From assembly GCA_043751595.1 (NCBI GenBank), contig JAYUZR010000044.1:1-47522 (forward strand): a DNA stretch of 47,522 bases, given 5' to 3'. The DNA comes from JAYUZR01 sp043751595. GTDB taxonomy: Bacteria; Patescibacteriota; UBA1384; CAILIB01. Position 1 is the first letter of the stretch. Each line of letters begins with the position of its first letter. Below, one piece after another: positions 14,816 through 23,246 of the stretch. The notes under the pieces were generated by a model. The model saw only the letters and a program-made list of their open reading frames with translations. It was not told where the DNA came from and did not search any database. The translations under genes were made by a program, and so were the position numbers.

Positions 14816-17680
14816 CTACTTTTTAAGGAGTGGAATCAAGTATCTTCCGGTATGACTCTCTTTAACCTTAGCCACGTCTTCTGGCGTACCAGTTGCGACC
14901 ACCATTCCACCGCCGGAACCGCCTTCTGGACCCATATCGATTAACCAATCGGCGCATTTAATAACATCCAGGTTGTGCTCGATGATAAGGACCGAATTGC
15001 CCTTATCTACCAGCGCCTGCAGTACGCTTAGGAGTTTATTAACATCTTCGAAGTGAAGACCGGTAGTGGGCTCATCAAGAATATAAAGAGTTTTACCGGT
15101 TCCACGACGAGAAAGCTCGGAGGCAAGCTTAATGCGCTGCGCCTCACCACCCGAAAGAGTGGTAGCCGATTGCCCCATTCCCATGTAGCCGAGCCCTACT
15201 TGCTGCAAAAGCTCGAGCTTAGAAGCAATAGGAGCGACATTTTGGAAGAAATCGAGGGCTTCATCTACTGTCATATCGAGAACCTCGGCAATGTTTTTGC
15301 CCTTGTAAAGAATCTCGAGCGTTTCGCGATTGTAGCGCTTACCCTTACATTCTTCACAGGTTACATACACATCGGGCAGGAAGTTCATCTCGATGCGAAG
15401 CAGGCCATCTCCGGAGCAGGTTTCGCAGCGGCCACCCTTGGTATTAAAGGAGAAACGGCCAGTTTTATACCCACGCGCCTTAGCCTCTGGCATAGCGGCA
15501 TATAAATCGCGAATGTGGGTAAACATTCCGGTGTAGGTGGAAGGGTTTGAACGAGGAGTGCGACCAATAGCGCTCTGGTCGATATCAATTACCTTATTGA
15601 TAGCATCAAGACCATGCAGGGCCTTGTGTGCGCCTGGAGCTTCTTTTGATTGGAAGAAGTGCTGGTTGAGGGCCTTGGCCAGAATATCGTTAATAAGAGT
15701 GGATTTACCCGAGCCAGATACACCGGTTACGACTGTCATTACCCCAAGCGGGATCTCGACCGAAACATTTTGCAGATTATTTTCGGTGGCGCCTTCGATA
15801 CCAAGCAAGTTACCGTTATGAGCGCGGCGCTTCTTTGGGATAGCAATACTCTTTTTACCGGAGAGATACTGACCTGTAGGAGACTCTGGATTAGCGACGA
15901 CATCGGCTGGAATACCTTGCGCCACTACATGACCGCCGTGCTTACCGGCTCCTGGACCCATATCGATTAACCAATCGGAGGCAAGCATGGTTTCTTCGTC
16001 GTGCTCTACTACCAGTACCGTGTTTCCGAGATCGCGAAGGTAGGTAAGCGTTTGCAGCAAGCGGGTGTTGTCGCGCTGATGCAGGCCAATAGAAGGTTCA
16101 TCCAGAATATAAAGAACACCAGTTAGACCTGAGCCAATTTGAGTAGCCAGACGAATACGCTGCGCTTCTCCACCAGCCAGAGTATTAGCGGAGCGATCGA
16201 GGGTGAGGTAGGTAAGACCTACGTCTTTAAGAAAGCTCAGCCGAGCGGTAATTTCTTTAAGTACCTGCACCGCAATCTGCTGCTGGGTTTCGGTAAGGTG
16301 CTTGCCTTCGCCAAGTTCGGCGAACAGGGCCAACCCCTGCCCCACTGACATTTGGTTAACCTGAACAATGTTGTTGCCGGCCAGCTTTACGCCCAGTACT
16401 TCTTTGCGCAGACGGCCGCCATTACAGGTAACACAAATCTCGTCGCGCATGTATTTTTCAATCTCGCCCTTTACGTAATCAGACTCAGATTCTTTAAAGC
16501 GGCGCTCTAAGTTAGGAATAACTCCTTCGTAACTAGTATTGAAGCCACCTACCTTGTACTTACGATCGCCTGTACCGTAGAGAACCAACTTTTTTGTTTC
16601 TTCGGTTAGCTTATTCCAGGGTAAGTTGAGATCGATTTTGTGCTCTTCGGCGACAACCTCCATAATGCGCAAATACCAACTATCGAAGCTAGTAGAGCGG
16701 CTCCAGGGGCGGATAGCGCCCTCGGCAATGGTGAGGGTTTCGTTAGCGATCACGAGATCTGGATCTACCTGCTGGAGGCGACCAAGACCCTGACAAGTAG
16801 GACAAGCACCATGAGGGCTATTAAAGGAGAATGAGCGAGGCTCGATTTCGGGAAGGGTAAGATCGCAGTGGAAGCAGTAGTAATCTTCTGAGTAGAAGAT
16901 TTCGTGCTCGGCATCTACAGCAGTAATAAGCAACTTACCTTCGGCAAGCTTAAGCGCCTTCTCGATAGAATCGAGCAGGCGAACGCGCTGGGTATCGGCA
17001 TCTTCGCGCTCGGCTTTTTCACTTGCACCAAGACGATGGCCGGCATCGAGCACGAGACGATCTACAACAGCCTCAATGCTATGCTTCTTTTGTTTATCAA
17101 GCTCCTGAAGCTCAGCCTCTTCGAGGTCCATTAATTGGCCATTGAGGCGCACGCGAGTATAGCCGGCTTTTTTAAGCTGGTTAAAGACCTGCTTATGCTC
17201 ACCTTTGCGATCACGAACAATAGGAGAAAGCACCATAATACGCTCGCCCTCAAACTGCTTGATGATTTTATCAACCATTTGGCTTGCAGAGAGTTTTTCT
17301 ACATCGCGGCCACAATTAAAACAGGAAACATCGCCTACGCGGGCGAACAACAGGCGCAAATAATCGTAGATTTCGGTGACCGTACCCACGGTAGAACGAG
17401 GATTGCGGGTAGAAGACTTTTGATCGATAGAAATGGCAGGAGAAAGCCCCTCGATGTAATCGACATCGGGCTTTTCCATCATTCCCAAAAACTGGCGTGC
17501 ATAGGCCGAGAGAGATTCCACATACCGGCGCTGACCTTCTGCGTACAAGGTATCGAAGGCGAGCGATGATTTACCGGAGCCAGAAAGCCCGGTAATAACC
17601 ACCAATTTTCCGCGAGGAATGCGCAGCGAAACGTTCTTTAGATTGTGTTCGCGTGCACCAGAGATGACGATTTCATCCAT
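14816..17680 (-). CDS. uvrA: Excinuclease ABC subunit A
   Basis: A 954-residue UvrA, the DNA-damage recognition ATPase of nucleotide excision repair, full length for the family. Two ABC modules are visible: GLSGSGKSSLAFDT (about 31) and GVSGSGKSTLINDIL (about 655), with signatures LAGGEAQRIRLA and LSGGEAQRIKLA and Walker B ILDEPS/ILDEPT. Zinc-binding CxxC pairs occur at CFHCDLTLP/CPTCQGLG and CETCSGDG/CEECKGKRYN; a CFNCG near residue 120 is part of another. uvrB lies 24 kb away, so the genes are not an operon. No Shine-Dalgarno is evident. Confidence 0.98.
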   Translation of the reverse strand: MDEIVISGAREHNLKNVSLRIPRGKLVVITGLSGSGKSSLAFDTLYAEGQRRYVESLSAYARQFLGMMEKPDVDYIEGLSPAISIDQKSSTRNPRSTVGTVTEIYDYLRLLFARVGDVSCFNCGRDVEKLSASQMVDKIIKQFEGERIMVLSPIVRDRKGEHKQVFNQLKKAGYTRVRLNGQLMDLEEAELQELDKQKKHSIEAVVDRLVLDAGHRLGASEKAEREDADTQRVRLLDSIEKALKLAEGKLLITAVDAEHEIFYSEDYYCFHCDLTLPEIEPRSFSFNSPHGACPTCQGLGRLQQVDPDLVIANETLTIAEGAIRPWSRSTSFDSWYLRIMEVVAEEHKIDLNLPWNKLTEETKKLVLYGTGDRKYKVGGFNTSYEGVIPNLERRFKESESDYVKGEIEKYMRDEICVTCNGGRLRKEVLGVKLAGNNIVQVNQMSVGQGLALFAELGEGKHLTETQQQIAVQVLKEITARLSFLKDVGLTYLTLDRSANTLAGGEAQRIRLATQIGSGLTGVLYILDEPSIGLHQRDNTRLLQTLTYLRDLGNTVLVVEHDEETMLASDWLIDMGPGAGKHGGHVVAQGIPADVVANPESPTGQYLSGKKSIAIPKKRRAHNGNLLGIEGATENNLQNVSVEIPLGVMTVVTGVSGSGKSTLINDILAKALNQHFFQSKEAPGAHKALHGLDAINKVIDIDQSAIGRTPRSNPSTYTGMFTHIRDLYAAMPEAKARGYKTGRFSFNTKGGRCETCSGDGLLRIEMNFLPDVYVTCEECKGKRYNRETLEILYKGKNIAEVLDMTVDEALDFFQNVAPIASKLELLQQVGLGYMGMGQSATTLSGGEAQRIKLASELSRRGTGKTLYILDEPTTGLHFEDVNKLLSVLQALVDKGNSVLIIEHNLDVIKCADWLIDMGPEGGSGGGMVVATGTPEDVAKVKESHTGRYLIPLLKK

Positions 17681-17839
17681 AGTGAAAAAAGAAAGGGGTA
17701 TTGTGGCCGCACAGGATTACAGCGCCTTGCCGAAGACACTGAACATTTCCCGAACATTACCTGACAAGCACCTTAGCAGATTTTCGCCTGCCTGACTATG
17801 GGCTATAGTAGGTAAACAGAACCGTAACGCACCCGCCCC

Positions 17840-18226
17840 ATGGCCTCTCCCGAGCAATCAGACACGATTATTGGCGCAAATGTTGAGCTTACCGGCTCAC
17901 TTAAAAACCAAGGCTCTATTCATATCAATGGCAAGGTAACTGGCGATATCACTTCCGATGCCACCGTCGTGGTTGGCGAGCAAGCCATGGTAATGGGACC
18001 CATCATCGCACGCAGCGTAATTGTTTCGGGCATGGTCCATGGCTCCATTGTGGCGCACGATCTACTCGAGCTTGAACCAAAGAGCAGTGTTCAGGGAGAT
18101 ATTTCTGCCGCTCGTCTCAATATTAAAACTGGCGCAACCTTTAACGGTACTAGTCAAATGATTGGCGCTGGCAAAATGGAAGAAGGCGAAGCCGGCAAAA
18201 AACGTCCCCGTCTAGAAATCGACTAG
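17840..18226 (+). CDS. Bactofilin
   Basis: A 128-residue protein consisting almost wholly of the bactofilin beta-helix: TIIGANVELTGSLKNQGSIH, NGKVTGDI, then regular hydrophobic-Gly strands (VVGEQAMVMGPI, SVIVSGMVHGSI, LLELEPKSSVQGDI). Bactofilins polymerise without nucleotides into cytoskeletal scaffolds on the inner membrane. The C-terminal 25 residues are charged and disordered. A TATAGT -10 lies about 30 bases before the ATG. The following gene starts 20 bases downstream and is probably co-transcribed. Confidence 0.92.
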   Translation: MASPEQSDTIIGANVELTGSLKNQGSIHINGKVTGDITSDATVVVGEQAMVMGPIIARSVIVSGMVHGSIVAHDLLELEPKSSVQGDISAARLNIKTGATFNGTSQMIGAGKMEEGEAGKKRPRLEID

Positions 18227-18245
18227 TAGCGGGGCTTTTCCGCCC

Positions 18246-18977
18246 ATGTACTACTACATTTTTGCGCCCAGTAGCGCACCCCGAGGTTTAGAGCTCTATG
18301 CCCAGATCAAGCAGCACCTGGCCGCTTTGGGGATTGCAGGAGAATTAGTCACCCCCTCCCCTGGCCGAGATGTGGAAACCTTAGTGCGGATGGCGGTAGA
18401 AAAGCGCTACTCCACCGTAGTGGCAGTTGGTGACCCAGGGCATGTAAACCGGATTGCCCGCGCCATGGAAAACTATGATGCTGTCCTGGGTATTATTCCC
18501 ACCTCCTCGCACCCCGATCTTATTTCGCTTATCGGAACGGGCGACTGGAAAGAAGCGGCTGAACAACTTAAGAAGCGCCGCGTACACGAAGTGCCGATGG
18601 GTTGCTTAAACGAAACGATCAACTTTCTTACACCCGCCAGCGTCCAACTGGGCGATGAGATAGGTTACCTAGGTACCCAAGGCTACAACGCCACGATTAT
18701 TGGTGGTCAGCTTTCTGTTTCGGTAGTAGCTGATGGTGGTAAGGTACAGCTGTGCTGCAAAGTTATTGAGCCGATTGAAGAGCTGCGGGGTGTGCGCAAA
18801 CTGTTTGCCAAAACTTCTGCAATTCCGGATCCAACCATACTTTTTGCACCCGCCATGGAACTTACTACCAGTAAAAATATGGAAGTAATTGTAGCCGGGG
18901 ACGTGGTGTGCAACACGCCAGTACGGTTTAGCCTGCGCCCTAAGCAACTGCGATTGGTGGCAAGTAGAGCGAACTAA
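18246..18977 (+). CDS. Diacylglycerol/lipid kinase-like protein
   Basis: A 243-residue protein resembling the YegS/DgkB lipid kinase fold. The N-terminus YYIFAPSSAPRGLELYAQI and the strand STVVAVGDPGHVNRIARAM followed by AVLGIIPTSS align with the nucleotide-binding half of diacylglycerol kinases. However, the catalytic GGDGT loop reads GDPGH, so classic kinase activity is doubtful. The C-terminal half is beta-rich like the lipid-binding domain. Probably a divergent or inactive lipid kinase homologue, co-transcribed with bactofilin. Confidence 0.6.
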   Translation: MYYYIFAPSSAPRGLELYAQIKQHLAALGIAGELVTPSPGRDVETLVRMAVEKRYSTVVAVGDPGHVNRIARAMENYDAVLGIIPTSSHPDLISLIGTGDWKEAAEQLKKRRVHEVPMGCLNETINFLTPASVQLGDEIGYLGTQGYNATIIGGQLSVSVVADGGKVQLCCKVIEPIEELRGVRKLFAKTSAIPDPTILFAPAMELTTSKNMEVIVAGDVVCNTPVRFSLRPKQLRLVASRAN

Positions 18978-18989
18978 AACAGCTATCAG

Positions 18990-19018
18990 AAAAGGCCCGT
19001 CGGGTGACGGGCCTTTTT
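18990..19018 (+). terminator. Rho-independent terminator
   Basis: AAAAGGCCCGTC / GACGGGCCTTTTT with a GGGT loop. Confidence 0.92.
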
Positions 19019-19028
19019 CTTTTCCTCC

Positions 19029-19499
19029 TTATTTCTTCCTGCTGTTGATAAGCTCCCTCGTCATCGCAACTCCTATATGAAGTAGCGACTTTTTGAGCAG
19101 CATGCGCTGCCAGGCGATGACGGCCAAGAGCAGCAGGATCACCCCGCCTAGGATGATAATCACGAGCATACTGGGCGACGTACCCACCTGCTCCTTAATC
19201 ATCTGAGCTCCTTTCTTGAGCCCTGCCGCAAAGGCATCGTCGAGCCACGGCCGGATGTACGCGTTCCAGAGGTGGAGAATCCACTTCCAGATTGCGGTGA
19301 AAAAGGGGCCAATCTCTTCCTTGGCAAACTTCTCAACATCGGCGAGAAATCCACTAAACCCAGTCTGGTACTGGGTAAGTTGCTCCTTCTGGGCCTCAGT
19401 GAGCTGCTCACTCGGTCTGGGTGATGGCGATGGGCCCTGGGCCAAAACTGGCGCCAAGCACATCGCTAAAGTTAACGCACAACCTACTAGTCTCCGCAT
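19029..19499 (-). CDS. Exported membrane-anchored protein
   Basis: A 156-residue protein. A signal peptide (MRRLVGCALTLAMCLAPVLAQ, cut after VLA near 20) is followed by a Pro/Ser-rich segment, an amphipathic region with many aromatic residues (about 45-95), a membrane helix (about 112-130) and a basic tail. Family unknown. A GGGGGGAG stretch stands before the ATG. The promoter is a TTGACC-17-TAAATC variant of the leadered class. Confidence 0.7.
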   Translation of the reverse strand: MRRLVGCALTLAMCLAPVLAQGPSPSPRPSEQLTEAQKEQLTQYQTGFSGFLADVEKFAKEEIGPFFTAIWKWILHLWNAYIRPWLDDAFAAGLKKGAQMIKEQVGTSPSMLVIIILGGVILLLLAVIAWQRMLLKKSLLHIGVAMTRELINSRKK

Positions 19500-19547
19500 T
19501 CCACACTCCCCCCTGCCATCAGGGTGCTTCTTGTATTTTTCGCGGCA

Positions 19548-19576
19548 GATTTACCATAGCTAGCGCCAGAGGTCAA
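19548..19576 (-). promoter_or_regulatory. Promoter TTGACC-17-TAAATC (variant E)
   Basis: Minus-strand -35 TTGACC (19576-19571), 17 bp, TAAATC (19553-19548), upstream of the exported protein at 19499. It resembles the TAAAAG copies. TATGGT overlapping the -10 would give a 12-bp spacer and is less likely. Confidence 0.5.
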
Positions 19577-19627
19577 TCAAAACTTGAAATCCTGATTAAA
19601 ATGCAGTACTGACTCTCTATCGGCAGT

Positions 19628-20233
19628 ATGCCGAAATATCGGTTTGTGGAGAAAAAAGTGGGAAATAATGAAATACGCGTGGTTGCAAGCCACGAAAACG
19701 ATTGCGAAGCCAGAGAAGTTGCGTGTGAGCTACAAAAACATGGCCATCCTGTCAACTTTGGCAGTTTACTCGTTTCGGTCAGACTAACCGATGAGACCAC
19801 CAATCCGCGAGAGCCATTCTTAGTTAATGAAGCCGTCGCCGACTGGAAACTAACCATAGAGATCTTCGAGAAGACTTTTAATGGCGGCGCCAAGGTTGCT
19901 TGCAGTAACCAGGGCAAGCCATTCTCCCCCTTCTACAGGTTTATAGATGACGAAACAGGCTTGATAGTCGCAGGGTTCGGCTCAGTGCATGAGATTACTC
20001 AGGCCAGTTACTTTGAAGGAGGAGAGTTTGAAGTCGAGGTCCTTAACTTAAATACTTGGGGCGAAAGAGGTCATGTGAGGACCATAGACTTATGGAAAGG
20101 CACAGAGGATAGGCTACCCGATCGCCTCGCCAACTATTGGCAAGCACTTATGGCAGCCAAAGAACGCCACGAGCAGCAGAGTATCTCAGGCCAAAGGAGA
20201 TGGCTCTATTACCATAAAGATCTTAGATACTAG
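19628..20233 (+). CDS. Hypothetical protein, 201 residues
   Basis: A soluble, acidic alpha/beta protein without a signal peptide or membrane helix; I recognise no family. The N-terminus MPKYRFVEKKVGNNEIRVVASHEN is strand-rich, the centre has GGEFEVEVLNLNTWGERGHV, and the C-terminus is a charged helix with Trp-Tyr-Tyr near the end. It stands alone between terminators. Clear initiation signals are lacking. Confidence 0.55.
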   Translation: MPKYRFVEKKVGNNEIRVVASHENDCEAREVACELQKHGHPVNFGSLLVSVRLTDETTNPREPFLVNEAVADWKLTIEIFEKTFNGGAKVACSNQGKPFSPFYRFIDDETGLIVAGFGSVHEITQASYFEGGEFEVEVLNLNTWGERGHVRTIDLWKGTEDRLPDRLANYWQALMAAKERHEQQSISGQRRWLYYHKDLRY

Positions 20234-20242
20234 GAATAAAGC

Positions 20243-20273
20243 AAAGCCCCGGTCCCCTGTGGACTGGGGCTTT
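20243..20273 (+). terminator. Rho-independent terminator
   Basis: AAAGCCCCGGTCC / GGACTGGGGCTTT stem, six-base loop. Confidence 0.8.
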
Positions 20274-20324
20274 CCCTGTTCTGTTGAGCTACCAAAAACA
20301 CTTGCCCCTAAGCTGATTCCCTGG

Positions 20325-20330
20325 TATAAC
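20325..20330 (+). promoter_or_regulatory. Extended -10 of infC operon
   Basis: TGG-TATAAC; transcription should begin near 20337, leaving a leader of about 50 nt before the conserved IF3 start. Confidence 0.55.
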
Positions 20331-20385
20331 CTCCCTGATCTGACGCATAACTTTTACTCCTATAGCTAATCAATCCGCACTCCCA

Positions 20386-20868
20386 ATTAACTACTCCATC
20401 ACGGCTCAGCGTGTTTTCTTGATTGATCAAGAAGGCGTTTCCCACGGAGTACTTACTCGCGAAGAGGCAATTGCTAAAGCAGAGGAAGTAGAGCTAGACC
20501 TGGTGCTAGTTGGCCCTCAAGCCAACCCACCAGTTGCCAAGATTCTTGACTACGGAAAGTTCAAGTACGAAACCGAGCGACGCGATCGCAAAAATCGCGC
20601 CAAAAAGTCGCAAGAGATCAAAGAGATTCGCCTCACCTACAACACCGGAGAGGGCGATCTCGAAGTTAAACTCAACCAAGCTAAGCGCTTCCTCACCGAA
20701 GGTCACAAGCTTAAGCTTCGCCTTCGCCTGGTTGGGCGCGAAGTAGCCTTCAAAGAGAAGGCTAGCGAGCAACTCGATCACTTCCGCGACTTACTCGATA
20801 TGGAATACGAACAACCAATCCAACGTCAGGGCAAGCAGATGACCGTTCTCCTAAAGCCGAAGAAATGA
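20386..20868 (+). CDS. infC: Translation initiation factor IF-3
   Basis: IF3 keeps the initiator tRNA and start-codon choice honest on the 30S subunit. The conserved N-terminal domain begins INYSITAQRVFLIDQEG and continues to the hallmark PPVAKILDYGKFKYE; the C-domain has IRLTYNTGEGDLEVKL and ends in LLKPKK. No ATG, GTG or CTG lies in frame upstream of the conserved domain; the only TTG (20419) would cut off the INYSITAQRVF segment. I place the start at ATT 20386, with ATA 20362 or 20347 as alternatives. AUU starts are known for infC in other bacteria, where IF3 represses its own synthesis. It overlaps rpmI by four bases. Confidence 0.9.
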   Translation: MNYSITAQRVFLIDQEGVSHGVLTREEAIAKAEEVELDLVLVGPQANPPVAKILDYGKFKYETERRDRKNRAKKSQEIKEIRLTYNTGEGDLEVKLNQAKRFLTEGHKLKLRLRLVGREVAFKEKASEQLDHFRDLLDMEYEQPIQRQGKQMTVLLKPKK

Positions 20869-21059
20869 AGCTCAAGACTCATAAGACAACTGCGAAGCGT
20901 CTACGCGCCACTGGTAGCGGACAAATCCAGCAACCAACCACCTCCAGCCAGCACCTACGTCACAACAAGTCACGTCGTGTTCTTGCTGCATCTAAAGGTT
21001 ATAAGCTCACCGCCCGCGGCAACGCAAACCGGTTCAAGAAGCTTTTGCCATATCTGTAA
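20865..21059 (+). CDS. rpmI: 50S ribosomal protein L35
   Basis: A 64-residue basic ribosomal protein, starting MKLKTHKTTAKRLRATGSG and containing the family's HLRHNKS...K segment before a LLPYL end. The ATG overlaps the infC stop (ATGA). It is the middle gene of the conserved infC-rpmI-rplT operon. Confidence 0.97.
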   Translation: MKLKTHKTTAKRLRATGSGQIQQPTTSSQHLRHNKSRRVLAASKGYKLTARGNANRFKKLLPYL

Positions 21060-21070
21060 TTTAGTCTGCC

Positions 21071-21415
21071 ATGGCACGCGTCAAACGGGGTATTACTACC
21101 CACAAGCGACATGCTAAGCTCCTCGAGCTTACCAAGGGTTACCGTAACGGTCGCCGCAAACTGGTCAAACGCGCAACAGAAGCCGCCCTCAAGGCTGGTC
21201 AGTTCGCGTACCGCGACCGCCGCACCAAGAAGCGCGATCTTCGCGGTGAATGGATCATCCGCATCAATGCCGCTGTCCGTGAGCACGACATGAAATACAG
21301 TGTCTTCATGAATAAGCTTCGTCAGGCAGGCATCATGCTTGACCGCAAGAATCTTTCACAGCTAGCTGTACTAGAGCCTGCAGCGTTCAAAGCCCTTGTC
21401 GACAAAGTAAAGTAG
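21071..21415 (+). CDS. rplT: 50S ribosomal protein L20
   Basis: A 114-residue protein with the L20 start MARVKRGITTHKRHAKLLEL, the GYRNGRRKL block, and the WIIRINAAVREHDMKYSVFM region of the globular domain. It is needed early in 50S assembly and represses this operon in many bacteria. It ends the operon before a terminator. Confidence 0.98.
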   Translation: MARVKRGITTHKRHAKLLELTKGYRNGRRKLVKRATEAALKAGQFAYRDRRTKKRDLRGEWIIRINAAVREHDMKYSVFMNKLRQAGIMLDRKNLSQLAVLEPAAFKALVDKVK

Positions 21416-21421
21416 AGTCGC

Positions 21422-21472
21422 TTTTTTGTTCCCCTTAGCGAGCTAACGCTCGACAAGGCGGGAAACAAAAAA
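21422..21472. terminator. Long inverted repeat, bidirectional terminator
   Basis: TTTTTTGTT / AACAAAAAA outer arms, CCCC/GGCGGG and GCGAGC/GCTCG inner arms. It separates rplT from the convergent lspA. Confidence 0.65.
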
Positions 21473-21481
21473 TGCTCTGAA

Positions 21482-21859
21482 TTACTTAGCTCTAGAAGAC
21501 CGGTCGAAAGACCGGTTTTTTAGTGCCCAAATAAGAATCCAGACAATGCCTGCACTGATAAAAATATCGTTGAGGTTGATTAGGCTAAATCCGGCAAAGG
21601 GGATGTAATCGATAATATGACCAAAGCGAAGCAGGTGGAGAACGTTTCCAGCAAAGCCCGCACACAACAAAACGAGAGCTAATTGAGGTGGCTTAGACTT
21701 AGCTAGTAGCATAAGTAGTGCAGCAGCGAGTAACGTACCAGCTGGGTTCTTAGCAGCTGGAATAAGATACTCCGATTGTGTCACAGGATGAACCAGTAAT
21801 TGCTCAACCACAATCAGACCAATAATGAGCCCTGCTAAGACTTTTTTCGGGATATCCAT
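21482..21859 (-). CDS. lspA: Lipoprotein signal peptidase (short)
   Basis: A 125-residue LspA, shorter than the usual 150-170. Four membrane helices are predicted. The catalytic aspartates are kept in GHIIDYI and NLNDIFISAG, but the usual GNxxDR motif reads GNVLHLLR. It removes lipoprotein signal peptides after Lgt acts, and the gene overlaps the 3' end of lgt. The start at ATG 21859 gives MDIPKKV; a TTG eight codons upstream is possible. At least two lipoproteins in this window (30366, 41817) would be its substrates. Confidence 0.85.
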   Translation of the reverse strand: MDIPKKVLAGLIIGLIVVEQLLVHPVTQSEYLIPAAKNPAGTLLAAALLMLLAKSKPPQLALVLLCAGFAGNVLHLLRFGHIIDYIPFAGFSLINLNDIFISAGIVWILIWALKNRSFDRSSRAK

Positions 21860-22494
21860 AGGTAAAAAGAGCTTGAAAAACAAAGTAAGGCCACAACACC
21901 CGCCGCAGTAGTAGCAGGTACAGTAGTATCGTAGGTTCGGTAGAGATCAATTACGACGCGACCCAAAAACCAACAACCAGCCACAGCCCAGATCTGCCAG
22001 TACGTTAATGCGCGCTCGCGCCAAGCCTGCCAAATAAGATATGCAGCCAACACCCAACACACAGCCGTTTCCAGCAAGGCAACCGGAACTACGCCAATCA
22101 CATCACCGGTTAGATAATTACCGATTCTTCCCAGCCCCCAGGCTGCTAGTAGGCCAGTAAGTGCTGCCTGCAAAAGTGCCGGGCGATAGTCCTTTTTTTC
22201 GCGGGCAATTCCACCCAAAATAACCGCTGCACCAACCACTAATCCGCCATACGAAACTAGTCCTCCTTGCCAAAATGAAAGCGCCTCAAAAACCGTAGAC
22301 CACGTTTCTGGATACATCACCACAAAGAGCGCTCGAGCACCGAGCAAACTTGCAATAAAAGCTAGTCCAAATAGAGGCAGTATCCGCTCAAACGGCGCTT
22401 GCAACTTCTTTGCCACCCATTCAGCCCCCTGCCAAGCAAGCACAAATCCGAGAGCAAACGAGAGGCTGTGCCAAGTAATACCAAAGAAGTTCAT
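21835..22494 (-). CDS. lgt: Prolipoprotein diacylglyceryl transferase
   Basis: A 219-residue polytopic enzyme that transfers diacylglycerol to the lipobox cysteine. The Lgt signatures GGLVSYGGLVVGA and GLGRIGNYLTGD are present, with about seven helices. It is shorter than the usual 260-290. I chose ATG 22494 (MNFFGITW, the typical Lgt beginning): CATGAT with an upstream TG ends six bases before it, while the longer reading from GTG 22548 would put that promoter inside the gene. Confidence 0.93.
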   Translation of the reverse strand: MNFFGITWHSLSFALGFVLAWQGAEWVAKKLQAPFERILPLFGLAFIASLLGARALFVVMYPETWSTVFEALSFWQGGLVSYGGLVVGAAVILGGIAREKKDYRPALLQAALTGLLAAWGLGRIGNYLTGDVIGVVPVALLETAVCWVLAAYLIWQAWRERALTYWQIWAVAGCWFLGRVVIDLYRTYDTTVPATTAAGVVALLCFSSSFYLWISRKKS

Positions 22495-22500
22495 GCGCCC

Positions 22501-22506
22501 ATCATG
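22501..22506 (-). promoter_or_regulatory. Extended -10 of leaderless lgt
   Basis: TGG-CATGAT on the minus strand, ending six bases before ATG 22494; it decides the lgt start. Confidence 0.5.
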
Positions 22507-22551
22507 CCACGCTCTCGACGACACGCCTAGAGCGGTGTACCGTGTCACTGT

Positions 22552-23211
22552 ATGCAGAAAGCCTCCGAATCAGCACCAGTAAGCGAGCCCACCGAGCACG
22601 AGGTTACCTCCTCCGATCGTATCGCCCACACCCCACAAAGCGCCTCAGTGCGCCAGTTTTTGGGTGAGCTTTTGCGAAATATCGCCCTCGTTACGGCCAT
22701 TGTTTGGGTTGCGCGCACGCTCATTTTCCAGCCGTTTGTGGTAGAAGGCACTTCCATGGCGCCAAATCTGGCTACCAACGATTATCTTATTGTTGATAAA
22801 CTTACCTACCTGTTTAGCACCCCTACGCGTGGCCAGATTGTGGTCTTTAAATACCCCAATAACCCGGCTATTTCGTTTGTTAAGCGCATTATTGGCTTAC
22901 CTGGCGATACGGTAAAAATTGCCGATAATTCGGTAACCATCATCAACAAAACTCACCCAGAAGGTATTCGTCTTAACGAGAATTACCTTACCAACGGCAT
23001 GAAGACCACCCTGCAAACAGGTGCCGCTAACGGCGAGTTTGTAGTCCCTGCCGATAAATACTTTGTAATGGGAGATAACCGCGAAGCCTCTTCTGACTCT
23101 CGCATGTGGGGCTTCCTACCCAAAGAAGATCTCACCGGCCGTGCCGTTCTCAGGCTCTTCCCCTTCGATAAAGTCGAGGTTATCAGCCACGCCAGCTACA
23201 CCGACATATAA
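22552..23211 (+). CDS. lepB: Signal peptidase I
   Basis: A 219-residue type I signal peptidase. A 35-residue polar N-tail precedes one membrane helix (about 40-60). The catalytic Ser is in VEGTSMAP and the Lys in FVKRIIGLPGD; box E is GDNREASSDSR. It cleaves secretory signal peptides outside the membrane. It is divergent from lgt-lspA, so three protein-export enzymes cluster here. It ends at a terminator shared with der. Confidence 0.96.
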   Translation: MQKASESAPVSEPTEHEVTSSDRIAHTPQSASVRQFLGELLRNIALVTAIVWVARTLIFQPFVVEGTSMAPNLATNDYLIVDKLTYLFSTPTRGQIVVFKYPNNPAISFVKRIIGLPGDTVKIADNSVTIINKTHPEGIRLNENYLTNGMKTTLQTGAANGEFVVPADKYFVMGDNREASSDSRMWGFLPKEDLTGRAVLRLFPFDKVEVISHASYTDI

Positions 23212-23213
23212 TC

Positions 23214-23246
23214 AAAAAAAGCCACCTACGAACGGTGGCCTTTTTT
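23214..23246. terminator. Bidirectional terminator lepB/der
   Basis: AAAAAAAGCCACC / GGTGGCCTTTTTT; its minus-strand half overlaps the last codons of der. Confidence 0.92.

Noticed and set aside
20386..21059. Alternative code with TGA as Gly
   Set aside because: infC ends at a TGA overlapping the rpmI start, and several other genes (response regulator, trypco2-like, mini-protein 2) end plausibly at TGA.
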